Below are positions 13,662-26,582 of a DNA stretch of 64,000 nucleotides, one piece after another; the stretch's first letter is position 1, and each line of letters starts with the position of its first letter. A model generated the notes under the pieces. The model was given only the letters and a program-made list of their open reading frames with translations, was not told the DNA's origin and did no database searches. The position numbers and the translations under genes were made by a program. The DNA is taken from contig NW_002476405.1 of assembly GCF_000189635.1 (NCBI RefSeq), forward strand, positions 248,001-312,000. Reading direction: 5' to 3'. This stretch comes from Tetrahymena thermophila SB210. Its lineage: Eukaryota > Ciliophora > Oligohymenophorea > Hymenostomatida > Tetrahymenidae.

Positions 13662-15064
13662 GAAATGACCATTTTAAATATAAAAAAATACTAAAAAATT
13701 TCATAAAATGATAAAAGCAATTGTAATATATTAATTACTCAAACATTTTCAATTATAATCCTTTCTTAAAATTTAACAAAAATAAACAAATAATTAAATA
13801 AATAAATAAATAAGTTCGTACGTATTAAAATAATAACCAAATATTTTAAGAATTCTCTAAAAATAAATAAAAACGAAATATATAAAATTAATAACCATAT
13901 TTAACTTCTTTTAATAAAAAAATTATGATCAAATAAACCATAATAAGTATTTTATATGACTTTAAATAAATAAAAACCAACATAAATCACCAATCATAAA
14001 TAAGTAAATAAATTATATTAACTACATTTCTTAAAAAATATAAAAAAAAATAAATAAATATATAAAAAGCGCTTTTAAATTAATAAATAAATAAATACTT
14101 TATATCAATTATAATTTAAAAGAATAAAGCATTTTCATAATATAATCTATTTAAAAAATAAAAATATAACATATAAATAAATTTTTATAACTAAATTAAT
14201 TATTATCAAACTAAAATTTATAAAAATGTTTTTATTACTCTTACTATTTAAATTGTATAATGATATTTACCAATAATTTTATTATTTCATTCAATAAATT
14301 CTACTTAAAGATCAAAAACATATATAACTTCTTTTTTTAGAAATATCAAAAATATTAAATCTTTTATATTCTTATATATTAATTTAGTTCTTCAAAAAAC
14401 ATAATTAATTAATTAAAAAAAAAAACTTTGTTTACTCAGGATTGTTAAGGAAACAATAAATTAAAAAATTTTTTGCCCACGAACTAATTATAGTAAAGAT
14501 TAGATACTCATATTTATATTCTAATCATTATTTTAAAGAATTTTAAGAGGGGCTAGAGAGGGTTTGAGAGTAGCATGGAAGGGTGTCCAATTTTTTTTAT
14601 TTAAAATTTTAGAATGGATAAATAAATTTTTTAAAAAATCTAAATATTATTTTACCCCACTGAAAATATAAAAAAATAGATACATTTATTTACATTTAAA
14701 AAATTGTAATTCAGCTTTAGTAAAATAAATTAAATTTTAAATAAAATTTCTAGAAATAAATTTAGGATAAAAACTATTATCAATTTTTATGATAAAAAAA
14801 TTTGTAAAAAATTAGAAAATATTTTGTTATATGAGAATAAAATTAAAGATAAAAAAGTCAAAGCAAGAAAAAAATTAGTTATATTTATTATTAGAGTTTA
14901 TGAATACGTAAAAGATACTTTAAGATTTATAGTATTTAATTAGTAAGAGGATTAATGAAAATTTTAGTAAGTAATTAAAAGTTCTATTTACATAATAGAA
15001 AGAAAACAAAAAGTATACAAATAAATGATTTATTTAATTTGAAATATAATATTTGATTCATAAA
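13662..15064. other. Convergent intergenic region with one G-rich island
   Basis: Shared 3' flank of a plus-strand and a minus-strand gene. It is almost pure A+T with many AATA repeats, except about 14546-14592, a G-rich stretch followed directly by a run of T residues. See the separate finding. No coding frame is seen. Confidence 0.5.
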
Positions 15065-17325
15065 TCACCTTAAAGCACTTGTATCTAATTAGTTATTATT
15101 GTTAAATTATAAATTTGATTTATCTTGCATAACAGTTGTGTCTTTATTTTTACTGCTAGCAGTTTCTAAAACATGATATTTTTATTTGATATCTAAAAGC
15201 TCTGATTCTGTTTTAGAGAATCTTTGCTTATATTTATTAAATAAATAAGCGAATACCATAATAAGTATGATAAAGATTAAGATAACTATTACTGCTATTA
15301 AACCTGCAACTGATACATTTTATCCATCAATCCAAATGTCATGGACAACAAGCTTGAAGTTAAAATCAGTTTGGCACATCTACCAAACATTGTAGAGAAT
15401 TGGTGAATGGTAAGTTGCTAAATTGCAATCAGTTGAGTTAAAAACTAATCTCATGTTGCTTTCTCCAATTTGACTCTTCTAATCTGCTCTACAGACAAGC
15501 TTGGGAGGAATTTCTTATAATTCAATTCCGTAAATGCTCTTTTTAATAAAAATTGAAAAAATTGAGAAATATGCTTTAATAATTAGATGGTCTATAAAAA
15601 AATTATCAAATTAATTCCAGCCACTAATTAAACTTTCATTTGAAATAAAAAACTAATATCGCAATTAAATATTAAAGTGGGTTGAATATTTTAATCTAAT
15701 TAAATTACATTGTCAGTGATAGCAATAAATGAAGTAGCTCCTTTATAAACTGATTATACTTATTTAACATCGTATTAATCAATTTCTTACAAGGCAATAC
15801 CGTTTAAAAAGTCGCTGTGCTTATCTGCTTAAGGCACCAATTCTTTATTAATACCTTGATATAAAATTTTGTGATATCCTCTTCCTTGGATGAATGTGAA
15901 AAGTTCACCCATTTGAACATCAGTCCAAGTATATTCTGTGCTTGTAAAATATCTATTTTATTTTAAAATTTTTTCATGTAAACTAATATTAAAAGTTAAA
16001 TATTTTTCTAGTCTACCTATTAATGAAATAGTCATTTGTCTCTATGTCATAGAAAATTTCAGTAACATAAGATCTTTCTACACTGTTTATTAATTAAAAA
16101 TGAAATGATTTATTGACAGAATAACAGATTTATTTATTATTTTACTCATCACCGATAACAACTAAAGTGTGGTCTCCTCTAACGGCAATTTTAGTTGAGT
16201 TTTTAAGATTGGAAATTGTATGAACAATACCACTTTTCTCAAAAGCATTTTCATAAACAAAATAGATAATCACACCATTATTAGGACAAACGATATAAAG
16301 TCTATGAGAATGATCTGTGGCTAAATCAACAGCATTCAAAAAGTAAGGTAAACTAAGAGAATTTTAATTCAAGTTTTTAATAAAGTAGTAGTTTACTGAT
16401 ATTTCATTTTGAACTTAATATACATCAATACCATCTTCATCAACTGAAACAAAAAGATATCCATTAGAAAATTAGGCTGCACTAATTTCTTTTCTGACTC
16501 TGTAATCGCTGTTTTTGAATAATTTTATCTTAAATGATTAGATGTCTTCAATTCTAACCATTTCGAAGGTCAACATTGTAGAAGGGAGCAAAATGTGGAC
16601 AAGTTTACCATTGTGAGAATTTGAAATGATCAGATTCTAGCTACCAGGAATGTATGGTGATAAGGTTTAAGGATCTATCTTGATCTAGTCCAAAAGGTAA
16701 ATATCGAGACCCTTATAAAATACATATTCAGATTTAATGTAGAAGACCTATAAGTTAAACTCTGCATTCAAAGTAACTAAAATATTATTAAATGAGTGCA
16801 TGGCTAAATATTCAATGTTTTTAGGGTTTATTGAAGCATCAAGTCTATCAAATTCAATATCAACTGAACGAGGAGTTATTTCACAAGGGTTAGGTCCTTT
16901 TCCTATTTATTTGTATTAAAAGTGTATAAATTAAATTTGATAATTTTTTTCTAGTTTAATGCAAAATCAAAAAAATGGAATATCTCTTTTAAAATCATTT
17001 AATAAATCATGTAAAAATAAGAAACGTGAAGATTTTAATAGGTTTGTTAATAAAATTTATTAGAGTTAAAATATTTACCTTCATAGTCTTGTATTTCCAT
17101 GCTAAAAGTAGTACGGTAACCTCCATAGTCGAATTCATATTCTTGAGTCTCATTGTAGTGGATATCTTTAGTAACATTTTTTAGTATTTGATGATATCTC
17201 TTCATCTAACCCCACTTATATGGAATCTTAGTATGATTAAAGGTCATATCTATGTCAAAGTTCTAAGAACTTGCTTGCAATATGAGCAAGGAACAAATAA
17301 AAATGAAAATTAAGGGCTTTTACAT
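15065..17325 (-). CDS. Secreted/type I membrane protein with large ectodomain
   Basis: Read on the minus strand as exons 17325-17079, 16902-16017, 15952-15709 and 15652-15065, giving 654 residues. It starts with a signal peptide ('MQKPLIFIFICSLLILQASS') and ends with one transmembrane segment ('VAGLIAVIVILIFIILIMVF') before a ~50-residue polar cytoplasmic tail. The ~550-residue ectodomain has repeated beta-strand-like units such as 'ANYLAMHSFNN'-type and 'GDHTLVVIGDE', which suggests a beta-propeller or all-beta fold. I do not recognise a family. The last intron (15653-15708, 56 nt, GTAATT...TTAG) is inferred because without it the frame breaks; the alternative is a one-base indel in a T run at 15646-15651. 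Role and ligand are unknown. Confidence 0.75.
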
Positions 17326-18942
17326 CAATTAAATGAAATTTATTCCTACTTATTTTTTTATAAAAGCTTTTGAAAAGATTTTTTTAATTATTAATTTTCA
17401 GAAAATCTTTGGTGAAAATCTTTTCTTTTTAATTGGAAGGTAATAGTGTTAATTTTATTAAACCTTCTTCCTATCATCAGTTTACAGTTATTATCTTTTT
17501 TTTTACCAAATTACTGCAACAAATAAAAAGCGAACAAACCCTTTTCATAAACAGACATCTCAAAATTTGTGGTAAAAGTATAACTTTTATAATACTTAAT
17601 ATTGATTATAAATATAGTTATATAAAAAAATGCTAAATATTAGTGAATAAAAATAGTTAAAATATGTATTAATGAAGAAAAATTGTAAATTTTACTTTTA
17701 TTTTAAAGTAAAAACCATTAGAAGCATATTCGTTCTCAATGAGATAAAATAAGCCATCAGATGTTTAATATCTTTCTAATCATTAAGATATTATGCATAT
17801 AAACAATTATTATAAATTTATATATCAACTAAGGTAATTTACTAAATTTCCATAATTAATTAATAAATAATATTCAATATTATTTTTTAAAGCTTTTTAA
17901 AACAATTTTTAAAAAAGTATTAGAAAGTATAACTACATCCACACATACATTTTATGGAATATATTTAGTAAAAATTCGAATTTCGAGGCAATTATGAAAA
18001 GTACAAAATAAAATAGTTAGTTGCGCACTTAATTTACTTTTATTTTAATTTTTTATCGAAATTAATATGAATCAAATCAAAAGATTTAAACCATCCGAAT
18101 TTTATTTTGAAGATAAAGTATTTTCGAATAAGTATTTTTATTAATTATTTAAAACATAAGTATCTATGATTAATCTATACAATAAAAATACAAAACTGCG
18201 GATGTTTGTCTATATCAAAGTATGAATAAAACAAAATAATAATTTAATTTTATTAATCACACAAAATTAAATTTTGATTATCAATTTTATAATTTTTTAA
18301 ACTTTACAATTTATTTTATTGTTATTTTTACTAAAAGATTATTTGTTAATATTTTCTTAGGATATGCTTTTTAATAATTAAATATTTCTATTAAATAAGA
18401 ATAAATACAGCATAAATGTAAACTTAATAATTATTCAAGTAATTAAATTTATAAAAATACATGTATGTACTTGAAAAAGATAAAAAACCGCTTTCGCAAA
18501 TATGCACTAATCTCTAAATTTTGACACTTGATTTCAGGTAAAAACAGTTTATACAAGAAAACAAACCACATTTGTAAAAAAGATGGAATATTATTTGCTT
18601 TGAATTTACAAATATATTGATAATATTTTGATTTTATTTATAATTAATTTACTAATAATGAAAAAATGAATTAATTTACAACTAAAATGACTATAAAGTT
18701 AGATTTAGTAATGAAATTAATTTAGTTTTTAAATTTATATAAAGAAAGATAGATATAGCTGTTAAGAATAGTAATTATTTTTAATTTTCTTCATGATAAT
18801 TTTGTAATGAAGGTAAAGCATTTAATAAAAATTTTAGTTATTTTTTGATTGATTGATTAATTTGTTAACAACTGCATTGAATCTATTACTTTCTAACAAA
18901 TATTCAATTATTATAAAATTGCGATTAATTAATTCTTATTTA
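17326..18942. other. Divergent intergenic region
   Basis: Lies between two divergently transcribed genes, so both promoters should be here. It is A+T rich, with no conserved coding frame, no RNA gene and no repeat long enough to report. Confidence 0.5.
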
Positions 18943-20453
18943 ATGTTCTAAAATTTTTAAGATACTAGTAAGTAGTAAATTGAGGACTTGGCCATTTTAA
19001 TACAAAAGCTTAAAAACGATTAGCTTAGCATCTCATAAAAGATTTAGGCTAGTGTTTAAAAGTTAGAGTAATAAAATTAAGAATTTTAGCCTCCTCATTT
19101 TTTACTTAAAAATTATAATCATAGTACAAATAATTAAGAAACCCAATCTTAGAATAAGGAGAATTAATTTTTTTTGTAAGAAAATGAGCACTGGAGTTTT
19201 AGCGAGAACTCTCAAAGCAAGTCTCCTACTAAGATAATTACTCTTAATAGCTCAATTACAAATTAAAATGTTAATGCAGATAATAAAAGTTAATAAATTA
19301 ATTTTATTTACTTATGATTAATTAGTTATTATTTAACAATAAAGGTTAAAGCAATAACATAGCACAAGGATTTACTTTATACGGGTAAGATTCAAGCTAT
19401 CAGCATCACTTTACTACTTAAGGATCTAATTTCTCTTTAAATCATGATGAAGACTATGAAAAAACATAAAATGGATTCATAAATACTACAAATGCGACCA
19501 CAACAGTCTCAAACTAAGATTCACCTAAGAATAATTATCAGCATATTTTTGGAGAAAACCACAATTCTTTATTGAAAAATAGTAAATAGGAGAATAAGGA
19601 TAACATTTTTATTATTTAGGACATTGAATGTTAAGTAGACAGTCAATAAGAGCTAATTTAATAGTAAAATAAAATGGATAGTGAGTCAAATAATTAAATG
19701 AATAAAGAAATTAATAATAAAGACTCCAAGAAATTGATAGAGGAAATTAAAAATCTTCAAAAGGAAAATCAAGAAATAAAAATATTTCTCAAATAATAAT
19801 CATAGCAAATAGCCACCTATCAAGAAATCATAAAGTATAAGGATGAATAGCTAAAAAAGCAATAAGAGCTTGAAGATTCGATGAAAAAAATTATGCAAGG
19901 ATTGCTTGAGTAACTTCGATAATCAAAATAATAGGTACAACTTTTGAGTCACCAAAAGCAAGAAAGCCAAAGCCTATTGTTTGGTCTTGAAGAGGAATAC
20001 TAAAAAGTTGTTTCTGAGTTAAATTAAAAAAAAAACTAAATAAAATATATTCTAAATGAAAATATTTAGTTAGAAAAAGATATTGCAGAGCTAAAGAGAG
20101 ATTATGAGCTGAAACTAGAAGAAAAATACAATTCCTAATACAACTAAAATTATTAAGCACAAATTGAATAATTGCTAAATATAGTTTAATAAACAAAGCC
20201 TTAATAGAAAGATAACTCTCAAAATATAATCTTAAACAGCATATAAAAGCAACTTACATAGTAATTAAGGTAAATAAATGAATCGGAATTGAAAATACAG
20301 CTACTAAGAAAATAAAATAAAAAATAAAAATAAAAACTTTTGCAACAAGCGATGAATAAAATGCAGTTAATTTTAATGTCTAAAAAGCTATTTTATTTTA
20401 AATAATTATGCAAACATTCATTCTAAAATAATATTTAAAAACTGTTACAGTGA
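18943..20453 (+). CDS. Gln-rich coiled-coil protein
   Basis: Two exons (18943-19288 and 19345-20453, 56-nt intron) join in frame to 484 residues beginning 'MFQNFQDTSKQQIEDL' and ending at TGA 20451-20453. Residues ~1-45 and ~240-470 have heptad-like Leu/Ile spacing typical of coiled coils, for example 'LIEEIKNLQKENQEIKIFL' and 'NIQLEKDIAELKRDYELKL'. The middle is Asn/Gln/Ser-rich and probably disordered. There is no catalytic domain, signal peptide or membrane segment. It could be a cytoskeletal, basal-body or scaffolding protein, but that is only an inference from the coiled coil. The ATG is the first in frame. Confidence 0.75.
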
Positions 20454-20907
20454 GTGAATATTTTAAAAAACAATCTGTAAATATCAATAAAATTTCAAGT
20501 AATTTTTTGATAGCTTTATAGTTTAACAGAAAAACCACATTTCTAAAAAAATGAAAAGCTACTTAAAATTAAAAGCTTCCTTATAAATAAATTAAATATA
20601 TATAACCTGTAAATAATAGTTTATATGAATCCTGTTTATTAATAATTAAATATTTTCTAAAAAATTATTTAAAAAATATAAAATTTTCTTATAAAAATTT
20701 AAAGAGGAAATTATAAAAAGAATACATTGATTGTTTCATATTTAATATATATTTATAATTGTTTATTTACAAATGAAATTATAATAGTTAATTTAAAGTA
20801 ATAAATAAAGTTTTTTTTGAAACAGTAGGCATCTGTTTCAAACAAACAAAGTAAGTATTTATTTTATTCATTGAAAAAAGTAAATGTTTTGGCTTTTTTA
20901 AAGCTTA
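20454..20907. other. Convergent intergenic region
   Basis: Short A+T-rich 3' flank shared by two convergent genes; nothing else visible. Confidence 0.5.
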
Positions 20908-22236
20908 TCAAATATTGTAAATGCATTTTGTTTGAATTTATTGCTTTAATGTTGATAAAAGAATATATTCAGGATCAACATAAAGGGTGTTATTCAAAGG
21001 ATTTTTTATTTTCTTTGGGTCTTCAATGACTGCAATTTACTTTTACTTATCTGAAGAAAAACTATGGTTAAGGTTATTTATGATTTTACCACCTCCACTT
21101 ATAATAATGGCTTAGAGTTCATCAATTAAGATATTTTTATATTAACCTTGAAGGAAGAAAGAGCAGTTTTCAAATAATTTGAATCCTTTACCCTTTTGTA
21201 TGTTATATTATACATTGTCCAGGTTAAGGTTATTGTATTTCTTTTGGTCTTCTAAGGGTACTTCAATTAGATACTCACAGAAATCTGTAATTAATTCATC
21301 ATCATCAATGCAATCTAAAATCCATCCCTTGCTGACAATCCAAGCCTTTTTGTTCAAACCAATTAAGAGTTTAGCTCTTCTTCTGAATTCTTCCATAACA
21401 ACTACATCAAAGTCTTCTTCCTAGTTCTCTACAAAAACAGCTCCCAACTTAATCATTTTATTTTTTTCAGCGTTGGTCAGATTGCAATTGGAGAGAATGA
21501 CTCTCACTTGTTTTTTCTGTTTATTGTTATTGTTTTATTTTGTATTTGTTTTTTATTCTTCTACTTCAATCTTTTTTTCAGCTTACATGATAGTAGTTGT
21601 TTCACATGAATTGGGACTTTTTATTTTCTTAGAAACTGAGTTTTTAGATGAATTAGAAGGAGCTTTTCTGCGCTTTATTTCATCCTTAACTATTTCTTCT
21701 TATTCTTCCTAGTTATCATAATCCTCATCAGCCAAATCATCAATTTCATCAGATTTTGATTGAGTTGATTCACTCAAAACTTAGCTATCGATATCCATAG
21801 CTTCTTTTTTCAGCTTCTTTTTATTTTTATCTTCATTGTTCTGTGCATTATTCTTTAAATTCCAAATTGACTATTTGCCCTGTTAGCTAGGTTAGATTGG
21901 GCTTTTTTTGGTGACAGCTTCCTCAAGATAGCAAGCATAAGTTCTTTCGATGTAAAAGGATTATTTTATTTCCAAATCATAACATTGATTGACATCCAAT
22001 TCTTTCAATTTTTTATTCTTTTGCATTATCTGCATACCAGAAGTTAAAGGTATTATAGTTATTCTACCAGATTTATTGATCAATAGCTCGAAATGCATGG
22101 GTTTTATGAGCTTTTATTCTATTTAAGTAGTACATTTAATATTTGTTCCTATGACATTCTTTCCAGACAACATTTAAAAGATTTATTTATCGCTGGCCTT
22201 GTTTCCTGTTACCAAAACTAAATCGAAACTTTTCAT
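20908..22236 (-). CDS. FHA-like + tandem BRCT domain protein (DNA-damage mediator type)
   Basis: One exon of 443 codons (442 residues), intact from ATG at 22236 to TGA at 20910-20908. Residues ~244-330 form a BRCT domain: 'VRVILSNCNL', 'KLGAVFVENQEEDFDVVVM', then 'AWIVSKGWILDCIDDDEL' with the conserved Trp. Residues ~345-442 form a second BRCT: 'GKGFKLFENCSFFLQGQY', 'LQAIIISGGGKIINNL', 'PEYILLSTLKQ'. The spacing resembles the phosphopeptide-binding tandem BRCT of MDC1, PTIP or Brc1. Residues ~25-105 ('KPMHFELLINKSGRITIIPL', 'YDLEIKQSFYIERTY') look like a divergent FHA domain. The middle is acidic and Lys-rich. A nuclear DNA-damage or replication-stress role is inferred from the domains. Confidence 0.85.
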
Positions 22237-23432
22237 CTTTGCTTAAAAGTTTTTTATTTTTTTACTAAGTCTTTGTTTTTCTTTTTGTTATTCTATTTAA
22301 TTGAGGATGTTAATTAATGTAATTTTTATCAAAATATAATAACCAAAGAGTTTTTCAATATTTTTATTATGCCTCATAATTCAATTTTCAATTAAGTGAG
22401 CGCAAAATAGTGCTTTTTTCATACAAAATTTATAAGGCTCTCTTCAATCAATTATTTTTTTAGATATTTCTTAACTAAAAATTTGGCGCACTGCCAAAAT
22501 TGATAGGTTCTCATCAGAAATAAATGCAAAATCAATTAAATTTTGAAATATTTAATCTATCTATTGCTTTTTTCTTAAAATCTATCTCATTTCTGATAAA
22601 TATAATTGATTACCAAGCAAATAGCTATTCTTATTCTGAAAACTATTTTAATAGCAAATTAAATTATGTATACTTATCTAGTTTCACCTCATTTTTCAAT
22701 CTATAAAATCAATAACTTAGAGAGCTTAAATACAAATAAAAAATTATTAATAAAATGGATATTATTTATTTTATAATAACTTATGCTAATTTTTAGAAAT
22801 CAAATATTCAATATTATTTTCTAGCAATCTAAATAAAAAGAAACGAAAAATTGATTGATAATATGATTATTAAAATTAAATAAATATTGTGATTTGTGTT
22901 AAAACGTGTTAGTACGATATAAATAAATAAATAAATAAATAAATATTATTTTTTTATTTTTTATTTTTATTAATTTCATTTATTTTTAATCAATAAGATA
23001 GATCACATTATAAAAATTTATAATTTTTAAATTAGCTTTATTAAATCTTTTAGAAATTATTTAATTTGTAGCATTTTTGTTTGATTAAGTAATAAGTTTA
23101 ATATTAGAAAAGTAAATATGAAATTATTAAATACACTTACCGTAGATTACCATATAAGTCGCAAAAAAAAATGTTTGTGGAATTTTGATTTTTTATTTGT
23201 GATTAAAATTTTTTGATTAAACTTCATGATAAATTTAGATACTTGTTTGCTTAAAATAAATATTAGTATATTTTAGTTAATTTAAAAAATATTTTTAAAA
23301 TTATTTTTTTGTAAAATTACTAAAGAAATATTAGATATTTAAAAAAAATTGTATTGGACATAGTATAAAATCTTAAATTAATTAGAATTACATAAAAAAA
23401 AATAAAAAATGATTATTAATGAATGAATAATC
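22237..23432. other. Intergenic, A+T rich
   Basis: Upstream region of the BRCT gene and 3' flank of the VIT/VWA gene. It holds an AAAT tandem microsatellite at about 22921-22944. No conserved coding frame is seen. Confidence 0.5.
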
Positions 23433-26400
23433 TCAACTAGAAATAAATGATAGAATATTTTGTTTAACTTAATTTAAGTCTTGGCCTTGATTTAATTAAG
23501 ACTTAACATAGCTTAGAGATTTTTTAGAAATTAGAACCCATTTAGATTTTTACTAAGCATAATTTTTTTCAAGGATTGTTAAGATTAAAAGAGTCATAAA
23601 TGCATCATTACAGGTAAATTAAGAACAAAGTTATTAAGTAACACTCTGATCTAATTTAGATAATTTCATCACTAAATTCTCATCAAATTTCCAAATACCT
23701 TAAGAATTTACTTAATTCAATAAATCTTCTAGTTTTGGCAAAGACACTTAACCATTTTCTGAAAGCTTTTGAATTGAAGCATGCTATTATTTTATTTCAT
23801 TAATTTATTTTCTGCATAATTAGTCAACTTAAACTAATTCTTTTTATTTTTAATCTTTAATAACATTTGAAGGACTTAAGGCTCTTTAACGAGAGGACAT
23901 AGAAAAATTATTATTTAAATTTTTATTATCTTAATGAGATTCTGGTTATATTTGCTCTTTTTCTTAAAAACTTAAACAGTCTCCATCAATAACACATTCT
24001 GGTTATATTTGCTCTTCTTAAAAACTTGAATTCTCTTCCTCAAATTCACATTCATCATCATCACTATCTTGACAATCAGCTTCAAATAATTATTATTTTT
24101 ATATTTATTATTAATCATAATCGTTTTTATGGTGCTAATGAGATTAAATTTTAGATTCATTTTATTGCTATTATTGCTGTTATACTGAGTTTTAATTATA
24201 ATATGGAACTGAAGATTTCTAAATCATATTTGATTTACCAAATGAAGGAGGAGGAATACTTGAAGAAATAGCACTATAATTAGGTTTATTAGGAGGATTA
24301 CTAAAAGTATTAGCATTACAGCTAGCTAGAGCAGGAGGAGGAGGAGGAGGAATATTAAAAGTATTAGCACTACAGCTAGCTAGAGCAGGAGGAGGAGGAG
24401 GAATACTACAGCCAAATGGAGGAAGATAAGAAGAGCTAGGTGCAGGAGGAGCGTTAAAATTCATTATAGGATCACAATAATTTTATTATTGGTATCCCAT
24501 TTAATTATAATTAGGTATTTATTATGGGAGAGCTTATTATTACTAAATGGCAAAGCTAATTGGATTAGAACAGTATTAAAAGTTAGGTTATTATAAACTC
24601 ATGCCAAATAAAGATCCTATAGGAGGAGGAGGTATACTACTTTCTTAATTATAAATCTATTATGTATTTTCATATTTTTTACTGTGGTTAAGATTTTGAT
24701 ACATTATTTTTTATTCGTCATTTAACGTTTCGATTACACATATCAAAGCAGTTTTTTTAGTTAGAAGCTAAAAGTCAATTGCCTGCTAAATTAACTAGCT
24801 ATTTGAGTTTTCATCGATTTTTTCATTCAAATGGAATTATTTACCTATCTTAAAAACAGTCTATTGAAGTTGTGGATTGCAAGTAAAGCTGTCTTACATT
24901 TCCAATTTTATTTCCTTCTACACCTTTTGTTTTTTATGCGAGTCATAGTATTCTATCTATATCTTTTTTTATTATTCTGTCAAATTTTGTAACTCAACAA
25001 GAGGTTTGAAAAAGAAATGGATGTTTATTATTTCATCCTTAAAGACACATGGAAAATCTGTACAAGAAGGGTAAGTTGAATCAAAAATGCTATTATCATA
25101 CGTTATCTTGAACTCATCCAAAGTTGGAGTTATACACAATGAAAGCATATTAATAATAACTTCAGATAAGTCACATTTTTGATCAACTAACTTTGAAATA
25201 CCTTTTCCAGCGATAGCACTCTCTTTTATCAAATATTAATCTGCTCCAGAACCAAAACCAATTGAGTGAACTCTGTTGTATTTGTTATTTTTCTTAATTA
25301 GCCTTACTACTTACTAAGGAGAGTCTACTTCACCATCAGTCAACAAAAATATTTGTTTATTGTAGCCTTAAATCTTATTTTAGACAAATACATTATTTAG
25401 TGGATTGTATATTTCAGTACCTCCTAAATCAGCTTAGTATTTACTGATAAGTAAAATAGCTTTTTCTAAACTTTCACTAGTGTATTTAGTTGAAGAAGGA
25501 AATAACTTGTCAAAAGAGGAACCAAAACTAATGACATTGAAGTAGCTATCGTTAGGAAGACTCTTTAAAAAGAGAGTTAAAGCTTCACATGCTCTACGAA
25601 TAGGTTACCCACTCATAGATCCACTTCTATCTAATAGAAATATGAATTCACTTCTTGAAGAGTTTAAGTGATCAATAAGCTCTTGATTTAATTTTTATTA
25701 GAATTCGTCACTAAAAATATCATCACCGTTATTTATTGCAGCTCTAATAGAATCATCAATTTCTTAAGTAATATCTTCATTAAAGTTAGGAATGAATGAG
25801 ACCATTGCTGAATGACTTGCAGGAAGGATAGCACTCTTAACAGAATCTTCGTTAAAAATCTTGCTTGAACCAAAGATAACTTGAGGATCGAACATGCCTT
25901 CGTATGAAAATATAAGCTGAAAGTCTGTATTCTATTGCAAAAGAGCCTAACTCAAGTTAAATCTTGCTGTATTATCATCAAGAATTATTTTTTCGACTGG
26001 ATAGCCTCTAGATTCAGCATATAGGATTTTACCTGTGCAGAATAAATCTAGAGTCAACACATTTTTACCTAATTTGGCTGAGATTTCATCTTCGCAGTAT
26101 ATTAAAGGAATTTGAGCAACAAGATACTTGTTTAGCAAAGAATTCAATTATTAAGAAAAAGTAATCTTTATTTCTACTTATTGACTAGGAGGTAAATTGC
26201 CTAGCTCAATTTAACAGTATTCCTAATCTTTTACAGAAGTGGTTTAGGCATATGAAACAAAGTTACCTTGGCTCTTATTTTCTGAATATTCCTTCTTTGC
26301 TTGATCTTTATCCTTTACAATACCTTTAATGGTTTTTTCGTTGTATTTAGCTTCAAATGATTCTAAACAAATTCCATCAAAAATTGGAAAATAGTAAATA

Positions 26401-26582
26401 GTTTCTGAGTACTCGCTGCTTGAATTGCTAACAAAATTCTAAGATAAATGAATGTTAAGAATATTATTTATGATTTGGCACTTATATTCAACACTTTTAA
26501 GAGTAGCAGGAACTTTAGAAGATTAAGATATATTAGATATCAACTAAAAATCTTAAGATTTGAGCTTAAGGAGTTTAAACAT
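23433..26582 (-). CDS. VIT + von Willebrand factor A domain protein with Pro-rich linker (copy A)
   Basis: One uninterrupted exon, 1050 codons (1049 residues). Residues ~10-140 match a VIT (vault/inter-alpha-trypsin) domain: 'GICLESFEAKYNEKTIKGIV', 'AKKEYSENKSQGNFVSY', 'IELGNLPPSQQVEIKI'. Residues ~313-490 are a VWA domain with a complete MIDAS metal site: D318-x-S-x-S ('LLDRSGSMSG') and T415-D-G-E ('LLTDGEVDS'). Residues ~645-790 are proline-rich, with polyproline runs and a tandem ~25-residue unit. After an acidic, Gln-rich stretch, the last ~100 residues carry the conserved C-terminal block of this family ('SQGIWKFDENLV', 'KSKWVLISKKSLSYV'). It lacks a signal peptide, so it is probably cytoplasmic, like PARP4/vault-type or Dictyostelium VWA proteins. 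Function unknown. A paralogue lies at 34993-37695. Confidence 0.9.
24219..24462 (-). repeat. Tandem repeat encoding polyproline units
   Basis: Within VWA copy A, a ~60-bp unit coding for an 'ALASC.ANTF' segment plus five or six prolines occurs twice in a row (about 24300-24410), inside a wider CCT-rich tract. It is likely to vary in length between strains. Confidence 0.8.

Noticed and set aside
20269-20300. Possible extra intron near the end of the coiled-coil gene (GTAAATAAAT...ACAG)
   Set aside because: At about 30 nt it would be too short, and the frame reads through with good coding character to the TGA.
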